A stretch of 5,361 nucleotides of DNA, taken from Chloroflexota bacterium (GTDB taxonomy: Bacteria > Chloroflexota > Anaerolineae > Caldilineales > Caldilineaceae). Below are positions 1-5,361 of the stretch, piece by piece. Made by a program: the position numbers and the translations under genes. Each line of letters opens with the position of its first letter. The first letter of the stretch is position 1. Location of the stretch: contig QEUW01000489.1 in the NCBI GenBank assembly GCA_003577005.1, positions 1-5,361 of the forward strand, given 5' to 3'. The notes under the pieces were generated by a model. That model saw only the letters and a list, made by a program, of their open reading frames with translations, did no database searches and was not told where the DNA came from.

Positions 1-1
1 C

Positions 2-739
2 GATCCGGTGCGGGCCAAGGCCGAGGGGCGCGATCCGGCCGGGATGGATGCGGAGACGGCGGCGCTGTTCCCCGACGCGTTCGAGGACTCGCCGCTGGGA
101 GAGATTCCGCGCGGGTGGCGGGTGGGGACGCTGGGGGAGGTGGCGGAGTACGTTCTCGGTGGAGACTGGGGGAAAAGCGAACCATCTTCCGAAACACCAG
201 TTCCAGTACACTGTATTCGAGGTGCCGACATCCCCGATCTTCAGGCTGGCGGTATTGGAGCCATGCCGACTCGATACCTCAAGTCGACCAGTGCGTCGAA
301 GCGTTCGCTGAAACACGGAGATCTAGTAATTGAGATTTCGGGCGGAAGTCCCACGCAGTCCACCGGTCGTGTCGTACGCCTGCATCAGTCGTTGCTGGAT
401 CACGTGCCTTTCGAAGTCTCATGCTCCAACTTCTGTAGGCTTGTCAGACTACAAACACCTGAATTGTCATCCTATGCGTACTTCTGGCTTCGCTGGTTGT
501 ATGCCACCGATGCTTTGCTGCCATATGAGACCGGCACTACCGGGATCAAGAATTTCGCTTACACCGTCTTCAGTGACCAGCATAGAATGCTGATACCTAA
601 CCGCACCGTTTTAGAAGCTTTTGATCGAACTGTCTCACCCATGGTTGACCAGATGCAGGCGAACGGGATTCAGAGTTTGACGCTAGCCGAAATGCGGGAC
701 GCGCTGCTACCTCGGCTCATGCGCGGGGAGTTGATATGA
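2..739 (+). CDS. hsdS: Type I restriction-modification specificity subunit HsdS, 3' part (5' truncated by window edge)
   Basis: HsdS is the DNA-recognition subunit of type I RM enzymes: it binds a bipartite target and docks two HsdM subunits, then HsdR. The visible 245 codons start inside the gene. The frame is already open at base 2 as Asp-Pro-Val-Arg-Ala-Lys-Ala-Glu-Gly, a typical end of the HsdS central conserved region, so the GTG at base 8 is an internal Val and not a start. Next come PLGEIPRGWRV, the usual entry into the second target-recognition domain (TRD2), about 150 residues of TRD2, and the C-terminal signature LAEMRDALLPRLMRGELI, a helix that packs against HsdM. The stop overlaps the next start as ATGA. 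GC falls from about 75% to about 50% near base 170, where TRD2 begins, which suggests TRD exchange. The hsdM gene should lie upstream. The identification is secure; the target sequence cannot be predicted. Confidence 0.93.
   Translation, partial: DPVRAKAEGRDPAGMDAETAALFPDAFEDSPLGEIPRGWRVGTLGEVAEYVLGGDWGKSEPSSETPVPVHCIRGADIPDLQAGGIGAMPTRYLKSTSASKRSLKHGDLVIEISGGSPTQSTGRVVRLHQSLLDHVPFEVSCSNFCRLVRLQTPELSSYAYFWLRWLYATDALLPYETGTTGIKNFAYTVFSDQHRMLIPNRTVLEAFDRTVSPMVDQMQANGIQSLTLAEMRDALLPRLMRGELI
725..730 (+). promoter_or_regulatory. Ribosome binding site of the SIR2 gene inside the hsdS end
   Basis: GGGGAG lies 5 bases before the ATG at 736, within the last hsdS codons. With the ATGA overlap it supports 736 as the start over the later in-frame ATG at 745, and it suggests translational coupling to hsdS. 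Confidence 0.6.
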
Positions 740-1686
740 CTTCTATGGACACTGGCAACACCAAAGAGGCACCAGCCTTCGTTCATCTCGACGAGCAGCG
801 GTGGGAGAACCTTATCAAAAAGATCCGGCGCAATGAAGTGACGCTGTTCTTGGGTGCAGGCGCTTGCTACAAGTTGCTGCCACTTGGCCAAGAGGTAATC
901 ACAAAGTGGTTGCCCAACGCATCCGATCATCTCGTAGATGAGCTTGCAACGCAATTGCCCCATGTGGCTCAGTACAGGAAACTCTGCGTGAGTGACGAAG
1001 CGATAACCGTAAAGGCCGATTTCGTCGAGGACTTTATTCATGGTAAGGCGGAGGATGTCGACTTCACGAACGATGACCAACCCCTGAGCCGCCTAGCGCA
1101 GCTTCCGTTTGACATCGTGATCACCACGAACTACGACGACCTCATGTTTCGTGCATTCGCCGCAAGGCCAAACAAGACTCCTAGATATGCGATCTGCCAA
1201 TGGAACAACGATGATGACCCGATCGATAAGCTGAATGAGCTCGAATGTCAGCAGCGCCTGACACCATCTGAGCAGGAACCGTTTATCTTCCATCTCCACG
1301 GTCACCACTCCGAGCCCAAATCCCTCGTACTGCTGGAGGAGGATTATGAGCAGTTTCTCGCAACTGTATTGAGGCCGCATCAAGGCAAAGAAGCATTGAG
1401 TGACATCTTGCCAACGTACATACAGACGGCAATTTCGCAGCGCTCGCTTCTGTTCATCGGATACAGCTTGCAGGACATGACGTTCAGAAGTGTATTTCGT
1501 GGGCTTCTGAATACCGTCACTAAGATTAACACGCGCCACAGCATCACCGTACAGTACAACACCAGAATGTCAGCTACGCAAGCGAAGTACGCAGGGAGGT
1601 ATTTTGGTGACATGAAAATCAGTTTCGTGAATCAATCCGCAGAGGATTTCACAAAGGAACTTCTTGAACGTTGGAAGAAAGCCTAG
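736..1686 (+). CDS. Stand-alone SIR2-family (SIR2_2-like) protein, probable NADase defence effector
   Basis: This 316-residue protein is a bacterial SIR2-like Rossmann domain of the kind found in defence systems (Thoeris ThsA, SIR2-type Avs and DSR proteins), where the activated domain hydrolyses NAD+ and stops growth. Visible motifs, in order: the nucleotide-binding loop LFLGAGAC (residues 37-44); ITTNYDD (129-135) with the expected catalytic Asn132; HLHGH (187-191) with the expected catalytic His189; the family segment LVLLEEDYEQFL (197-208); and LLFIGYSLQD (238-247) near the end of the Rossmann fold. The usual Ser of GAGAS is Cys44 here. There is no signal peptide, membrane segment or fused sensor domain, so activation probably needs a partner. 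It overlaps hsdS by 4 bases and ends 10 bases before the nSTAND gene, which implies joint expression and probably a joint function. GC near 50% is far below the flanking RM ends. SIR2 membership is strong; NADase activity and a defence role are inferred from the family. Confidence 0.87.
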   Translation: MTSMDTGNTKEAPAFVHLDEQRWENLIKKIRRNEVTLFLGAGACYKLLPLGQEVITKWLPNASDHLVDELATQLPHVAQYRKLCVSDEAITVKADFVEDFIHGKAEDVDFTNDDQPLSRLAQLPFDIVITTNYDDLMFRAFAARPNKTPRYAICQWNNDDDPIDKLNELECQQRLTPSEQEPFIFHLHGHHSEPKSLVLLEEDYEQFLATVLRPHQGKEALSDILPTYIQTAISQRSLLFIGYSLQDMTFRSVFRGLLNTVTKINTRHSITVQYNTRMSATQAKYAGRYFGDMKISFVNQSAEDFTKELLERWKKA

Positions 1687-1691
1687 GGAGG
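1686..1691 (+). promoter_or_regulatory. Strong ribosome binding site that sets the nSTAND start
   Basis: GGGAGG begins at the last base of the SIR2 stop codon and lies 5 bases before the ATG at 1697. It favours 1697 over the in-frame TTG at 1664, which lies inside the SIR2 gene. The conserved nSTAND1 opening NPYKGPEPF follows only a few residues after 1697, which agrees. Confidence 0.75.
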
Positions 1692-1696
1692 TAACA

Positions 1697-4228
1697 ATGC
1701 CCCCTGAAACACCGAATCCATACAAGGGACCGGAACCCTTTGGAAAAGACGACAGCTCCAGGTTTTTTGGCCGAGAGATGGCGATCAAAAAGCTCGTGGA
1801 TTACGTCCAGTCACAGTCGATCGTGGTCCTCTATGGAAAGTCCGGAACCGGCAAGACATCACTACTGAATGCTGGGATCATTCCTCGGCTGGATGCTCTG
1901 GGGTGGTCCAAGATTTTTGTTCACCCACCTGTTCGCTTCAACTCGAAGTCGCCTGACGAGACTTATTCGAACGTTGCGGCTAGGACACTTGTGCCTAGGT
2001 TGGTCGACGATACGTCGAGATCCAACGAACTTGCAGACCTCTTACCCAGACAAAGTAACCGTCAATCTGAACGTGTGAGCGACAGCGTAGACGAAATAAG
2101 CCTACGCCTGTTCGTGTTCGACCAATTCGAGGAACTATTTACAGTCGAACCGAGCGCGTGGGAAGACCGATTGCGATTCATTCGAGACATTGATGCCGTT
2201 GTTTCAAGGATTCCCGGGTACCACATACTGATCGTAATACGAGAAGACTTCATCGCAGATTTGCTTCGGCTCACACCGTACATGCGTCACGGGATCGATG
2301 TGCGCTATCAGTTGCTTGAACTCACTGAAGGCGAAGCCAAGGAGGCGATTGCTGAGCCGGCCAATGCTGAGGGCTATACCTTCACTGCGGATGCGCTTAA
2401 GACCATCACAACAGGGCTACGGCGGATCGATCATGAAGTTGCCAACGGGTCGGGTAGTTCTGAGTTCGTGTCGCCGCTGCTTCTGCAACTGGTCTGCCAA
2501 TCTCTCTGGGAGCAATTCACAGCTGATCAGCGCGAGATTGATAAGTCGGCCATCGAACGACTCCTCAATATTGATACGTCTGTTAGGGAGTACTTCAGCA
2601 CAGCAGTCGGTAATGTGACACAGTCCACCGATTGGTCCGACGCAGAGCTCGTTAAAAAGATTGTCCAAGCCTTCACGTCGGCCTCGCAGAGGATCCCCGT
2701 ATACGTCAACGATCGTGAGGTTGGGGGACTGCCGATTGAGATTGTTGACAATCTAGCGAAGCAACATGTACTTAGGCGCGAGATTGGCAGTCAGGGTGGT
2801 ATTTTCTACGAACTGGCCCATGACCGGTTTGTCGCTGCAGCACTTCAAACACGTCAGGCGCTCACTACGCCCGATGCGATGGACGCGGATATCGAGGCGG
2901 GGACGGTACGAGCAAGTGAAGTCGAACGTGAGTACATGCAGGAAACTTATGTTCCTTCCACTGAGGAGAGTACGGCGGTAAAGATCTGGAATGATGTGCG
3001 AGCCCTCACTCGCAGAGGAAGCGTGAGTGTCGGACAGGCACTCGAGATTACCTCCAGAGCGATAGCTGCACTCGTTGCCCAGCCGGATGCACTGGATTCT
3101 GTCTTTGAGGGAATCCGTATTGAAACAATGTTGAGCGCTGTTCAGGGTACGGAGGCTCAGGAAGTCGCCAAAGTCATCTCGAAACACATAACCACAACAT
3201 CTGCATCGAGCCTGAAAGACACCTACTATTGGATCCTGAATCAGGCCGCAAAGTCGCGTCCCCACGCGTTCAACGACATATTTACAACTTTCGGTGTCGG
3301 CTCATTGATGATGGCGCTCCTTGCGCCCGACGGTGGGAGTGTTTACGACCCCCATTGTCACTCTGGCGAGCTTTTCGGGTACTTGGAGCGGGAACTGCGA
3401 CTGGTGCGAAACCGCCAGCACATTGTAACGGCGGTTGATCGCTTTGCTGAATCCCGCGAAGTGGTCGAGGGTACGCTTCATGTCGCGCAGCTCCAAGGAG
3501 TATTCACGTCTCGTGATGCATTGACGGCAAAGGGTGATACGCAGCACGACTACGTATTCTGTAATCCTCCGTTCAACGACAAGGCCGTGGATTGGGACAA
3601 CATTCCGGAAGGAATGCGACCGTTTGGAACGTCCGGCAACGCCAACCTCGCTTGGTTGCAGCACATTTACGTGTCACTCAAGGCAAACGGACGTGCCGTC
3701 TTCTTGATGCCTTCGAGCTTGGCGTCCAGCGGTGAACCCATACTCAGTGCCTTGCTACAGCGCGGAGCACTGGAGGCAATCGTCGATATCGGAGAAGACC
3801 GCTTCTTTCGAGGTGTTCCAGCGCATATCTGGCTGCTGAATCGGGCAAGGGAAGGACAGGAACAGCCCGTACTATTCCTCGACATGTCGGCACTCGCCGT
3901 CCAGAAACGCCCTCGCCTTCTCACGGATCAACATATTGAACTTGCGAAGAACAAGGTTGTGGCTTTCCGGGCGGCGGTTGATGCAGGGGAAGTCGAATCT
4001 GAAAGCCCCAGTGAAGATGGAATCAGTGCTGTAGTCGATGTCCGTTCCATCTTGGAGGCGGGCTCACCCAATCTCTCTCCCAAGACCTATGTTGCGCGGC
4101 ATGTACAGGACGAGCCAGTTCGTGACATTAAGGAGCTGATTGAAGAGTATCAGTCGCTCAAGACTGCCTCGGACAGGCTGGATCGACAGGTGCGCACGGT
4201 CCTCGATCAACTGAGCAAGCGTCTCTAG
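1697..4228 (+). CDS. nSTAND1-type ATPase fused to a degenerate HsdM-like N6-adenine methyltransferase domain
   Basis: An 843-residue two-part protein. Residues 1-400 are a STAND P-loop ATPase: the nSTAND1 entry NPYKGPEPF (7-15) and FFGRE (23-27), Walker A GKSGTGKT (47-54), Walker B LFVFDQFEEL (138-147), a sensor-like IREDF (181-185), and a winged-helix-like YELAHDRF (371-378). STAND proteins oligomerise on ligand binding and switch on an effector. Residues about 400-505 look helical and are unassigned. Residues about 505-840 follow HsdM collinearly: a motif I equivalent VYDPHCHSGELF (549-560), motif IV NPPFND (623-628), GNANLAWLQH and NGRAVFLMPSSLASSG after it, and DRFFRGVPAHIWLLNR (701-716), ending in a probable coiled coil (810-843). 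Motif I has His555 where HsdM enzymes have Gly, and the N-terminal HsdM domain is absent, so ordinary methylation is doubtful. No effector domain precedes the ATPase; the adjacent SIR2 protein is the likely effector. Domain calls are strong; a sensor role is inference. Confidence 0.85.
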   Translation: MPPETPNPYKGPEPFGKDDSSRFFGREMAIKKLVDYVQSQSIVVLYGKSGTGKTSLLNAGIIPRLDALGWSKIFVHPPVRFNSKSPDETYSNVAARTLVPRLVDDTSRSNELADLLPRQSNRQSERVSDSVDEISLRLFVFDQFEELFTVEPSAWEDRLRFIRDIDAVVSRIPGYHILIVIREDFIADLLRLTPYMRHGIDVRYQLLELTEGEAKEAIAEPANAEGYTFTADALKTITTGLRRIDHEVANGSGSSEFVSPLLLQLVCQSLWEQFTADQREIDKSAIERLLNIDTSVREYFSTAVGNVTQSTDWSDAELVKKIVQAFTSASQRIPVYVNDREVGGLPIEIVDNLAKQHVLRREIGSQGGIFYELAHDRFVAAALQTRQALTTPDAMDADIEAGTVRASEVEREYMQETYVPSTEESTAVKIWNDVRALTRRGSVSVGQALEITSRAIAALVAQPDALDSVFEGIRIETMLSAVQGTEAQEVAKVISKHITTTSASSLKDTYYWILNQAAKSRPHAFNDIFTTFGVGSLMMALLAPDGGSVYDPHCHSGELFGYLERELRLVRNRQHIVTAVDRFAESREVVEGTLHVAQLQGVFTSRDALTAKGDTQHDYVFCNPPFNDKAVDWDNIPEGMRPFGTSGNANLAWLQHIYVSLKANGRAVFLMPSSLASSGEPILSALLQRGALEAIVDIGEDRFFRGVPAHIWLLNRAREGQEQPVLFLDMSALAVQKRPRLLTDQHIELAKNKVVAFRAAVDAGEVESESPSEDGISAVVDVRSILEAGSPNLSPKTYVARHVQDEPVRDIKELIEEYQSLKTASDRLDRQVRTVLDQLSKRL

Positions 4229-4255
4229 ATTCGCGTGCGCCAAAGCGTCTTTAGA
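4217..4255 (+). repeat. Imperfect 13-bp direct repeat at the end of the nSTAND gene
   Basis: AAGCGTCTCTAGA (4217-4229) recurs as AAGCGTCTTTAGA (4243-4255), 12 of 13 matching, 26 bases apart. The first copy encodes the real C-terminus Lys-Arg-Leu-stop. The second would read Lys-Arg-Leu-stop too, in another frame and differing only at the Leu wobble base. It may be a recombination scar or remnant of a related gene end, or chance. Confidence 0.45.
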
Positions 4256-4283
4256 AACCTAGATAGCCCAAAGGATTCGATGC
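4229..4283 (+). other. Short intergenic spacer between the nSTAND and DUF4268 genes
   Basis: These 55 bases are the only sizeable gap in the window and mark the 3' end of the SIR2/nSTAND cargo. They contain the second copy of the 13-bp repeat and, at 4270-4275, AAAGGA, a reasonable ribosome binding site 8 bases before the ATG at 4284. I see no convincing hairpin followed by a T-run, so no terminator, and no good -35/-10 pair. Read-through from the nSTAND gene is the simplest reading. Confidence 0.55.
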
Positions 4284-5267
4284 ATGACCAGTAGACCTCT
4301 TGGAACTCTACAGCGCGTCGCCCTGCGCGAGGTGTGGAGCAGCGAGTCGACCGACTTCACGCCGTGGCTGGCGCAAGACGAGAACTTGAAGCTGCTCGGT
4401 GACACGCTCGGCCTCGACCTCGCCCTCGAGGCGACCGAGCAGCAGGTCGGGCCGTTCCGCGCCGATATCGTCGCCAAAGACACGACGGACGGCAGCTTCG
4501 TCCTGATCGAAAACCAGCTTGAACGGACGGATCACAGCCACCTCGGCCAACTGCTCACGTATGCTGCGGGTCTGTCGACGGTCACGATCGTGTGGATTGC
4601 CGAGCGGTTCACGGACGAACACCGGGCGGCGCTCGACTGGCTGAACGAGGTCACATCGCAGGACATCGGCTTCTTCGGGCTGGAGATCGAATTGTGGCGT
4701 ATCGGAGATTCTCCAGCGGCGCCGAAATTCAATATCGTCAGTCAGCCGAACGAGTGGGTGAAGACGGTATCCAAGGCGCGGTCGGATGGTTCGCTGAGTG
4801 AAGGCGACCAACTCAGGCTCGAGTTCTGGACCGAGTTTCATGACTACCTGCAAAACAGCAATTCGTTCGTCAAATCACAGAAGCCTTCGACGGCACATTG
4901 GACATCCTACTCGATTGGACGGTCTGGGTTTCACATTAGCGCGCTCGCTGGGATGACGGGTGGCTTTATCTCGGTTGAATTGGTTCTTGAGCCTCCGCAG
5001 GCGAAAGGGTTCTTTCGCGCTCTTTCGAAAGAAAAGTCCGCAATTGAGGGGGCGATCGGCACGTCTCTTGATTGGCGCGAGCTGCCGGACAAGAAGATGA
5101 GCATCATTTCGATCCGAAAGAATGGCATTGATCCGACCGATCGCAGCCATTGGCCGCAGTATTTCGTGTGGTTGAAGCAGTACGTCGAAGCGTTCGACAA
5201 GACGTTCCGGCCACGTATCAAGACGCTTACGCCGCTGCCGCCGCCCGAAGACGAGAGCGACGCATGA
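4284..5267 (+). CDS. DUF4268 protein with N-terminal PD-(D/E)XK-like nuclease segment
   Basis: A 327-residue protein resembling the DUF4268 family, often annotated next to type I RM and other defence genes, with no settled function. The N-terminal half has a restriction-endonuclease-like core: GPFRADIV (56-63) with Asp61, then FVLIENQLERTDHSHLGQ (72-89) with Glu76-Asn-Gln78, followed by a helix containing LLTYAAGL (90-97). This fits a D...ExQ variant of the PD-(D/E)XK fold, with Gln78 in place of the usual Lys. The C-terminal half, from LRLEFWTEFHDYL near residue 177 to VWLKQYVEAFDKTF near 310, is the likely DUF4268 domain. The start is supported by AAAGGA at 4270-4275; the ATG at 4280 is out of frame. 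It overlaps hsdR by ATGA, so the two are probably co-translated. GC is about 68% in the first 400 bases but about 50-55% in the later half. Nuclease activity is inferred and may be lost. Confidence 0.75.
   Translation: MTSRPLGTLQRVALREVWSSESTDFTPWLAQDENLKLLGDTLGLDLALEATEQQVGPFRADIVAKDTTDGSFVLIENQLERTDHSHLGQLLTYAAGLSTVTIVWIAERFTDEHRAALDWLNEVTSQDIGFFGLEIELWRIGDSPAAPKFNIVSQPNEWVKTVSKARSDGSLSEGDQLRLEFWTEFHDYLQNSNSFVKSQKPSTAHWTSYSIGRSGFHISALAGMTGGFISVELVLEPPQAKGFFRALSKEKSAIEGAIGTSLDWRELPDKKMSIISIRKNGIDPTDRSHWPQYFVWLKQYVEAFDKTFRPRIKTLTPLPPPEDESDA
5001..5032 (+). repeat. Compact inverted-repeat cluster built on CGAAAG/CTTTCG
   Basis: Inside the DUF4268 gene, GCGAAAG (5001-5007) and CTTTCGC (5012-5018) form a perfect 7-bp stem with a 4-base loop. 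Directly after it lies the perfect 12-bp palindrome TCTTTCGAAAGA (5021-5032). The half-sites begin at 5002, 5012 and 5022, 10 bases apart. It could fold in RNA or be a protein-binding site ahead of hsdR, but it also encodes an ordinary stretch (Ala-Lys-Gly-Phe-Phe-Arg), so chance is possible. Confidence 0.4.
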
Positions 5268-5361
5268 AGCCGTTCAACGAGGACACCGTCGAACTCGCGG
5301 CGATCGGCTGGCTGCAGGAGGCCGGCTGGGACTACGTGCACGGCGGTGTCATCGCCCCCGG
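5264..5361 (+). CDS. hsdR: Type I restriction endonuclease/translocase subunit HsdR, N-terminal fragment (3' truncated by window edge)
   Basis: HsdR is the ATP-dependent DNA translocase and nuclease of type I RM complexes. Only 32 full codons are present, but they match the characteristic HsdR opening: a short acidic lead (NEDTVE), an Ala-rich helix with AAIGWLQEAGWDYVHG, then IAP, which leads into the N-terminal nuclease domain. The ATG overlaps the DUF4268 stop as ATGA, indicating translational coupling; only a weak GAGAG (5253-5257) serves as ribosome binding site. GC is about 70%, matching the hsdS edge and unlike the cargo between, so this is probably part of the resident operon. The nuclease and helicase motifs lie beyond the window. 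Confidence 0.85.
   Translation, partial: MKPFNEDTVELAAIGWLQEAGWDYVHGGVIAP

Noticed and set aside
8..10. GTG as the start codon of the first gene
   Set aside because: The frame is open upstream to the window edge and reads as HsdS central-region sequence (Asp-Pro-Val-Arg-Ala-Lys), so this is an internal Val.
1093..1539. Minus-strand open frame of 148 codons
   Set aside because: It lies wholly opposite the SIR2 gene, whose motifs are clear, and its translation shows no recognisable domain.
1664..1696. TTG at 1664 as the nSTAND gene start
   Set aside because: It lies inside the SIR2 gene with no clear ribosome site, while the ATG at 1697 has GGGAGG at good spacing and immediately precedes the family's opening motif.
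2753..3265. Minus-strand open frame of 170 codons
   Set aside because: It is antisense to the nSTAND gene, rich in Cys, Arg and Ser as expected of a shadow, with no motif.
1697..4228. The fused methylase domain as the operon's working HsdM
   Set aside because: It lacks the HsdM N-terminal domain and has a damaged SAM motif; a normal hsdM would be expected just upstream of hsdS, outside the window.
4229..4283. Promoter for the DUF4268/hsdR genes in the spacer
   Set aside because: The best -10 candidate, TAGATA at 4260-4265, matches the consensus poorly and has no matching -35 element.
4308..4853. Minus-strand open frame of 181 codons
   Set aside because: It is opposite the high-GC part of the DUF4268 gene, is Arg-rich and low in complexity, and has no known motif; GC-rich genes commonly produce such frames.

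Overview
The window is a slice of a type I restriction-modification (RM) operon, all genes on the + strand, with extra genes placed between hsdS and hsdR. Its edges are very GC-rich: hand counts give about 75% for bases 1-120 and about 70% for 5281-5340. That points to a high-GC bacterium, perhaps a proteobacterium or actinobacterium, but nothing here fixes the genus. The interior is only about 50-55% GC, the usual look of acquired defence cargo.

Layout: (1) the 3' part of hsdS, the DNA-specificity subunit, cut by the window start and carrying TRD2 and the C-terminal conserved segment (to 739). (2) A stand-alone SIR2-family protein (736-1686), overlapping hsdS by ATGA and probably an NAD+-consuming effector. 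(3) A large protein (1697-4228, 843 aa) that joins an N-terminal nSTAND1-type P-loop ATPase to a C-terminal domain recognisable as an HsdM-type N6-adenine methyltransferase, with NPPF intact but the SAM-binding motif degenerate. (4) After 55 bases, a DUF4268 protein with an N-terminal PD-(D/E)XK-like segment (4284-5267). (5) The first 32 codons of hsdR, again by ATGA overlap (5264 onward).

The tight spacing suggests one polycistronic message. I expect hsdM and the start of hsdS just upstream and the rest of hsdR downstream.

The most interesting content is the SIR2 plus nSTAND-HsdM-like pair. Known antiphage STAND proteins (Avs family) have an N-terminal effector, a central STAND NTPase and a C-terminal sensor. 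Here the effector is a separate upstream gene, and the sensor position is taken by a methylase-like domain related to the subunits of the surrounding RM system. My hypothesis is that the pair is a suicide backup that monitors the RM complex or DNA modification state, similar in logic to the anticodon nuclease PrrC embedded in the EcoprrI type I locus. Domain identities are read from motifs; the functional coupling is inference.
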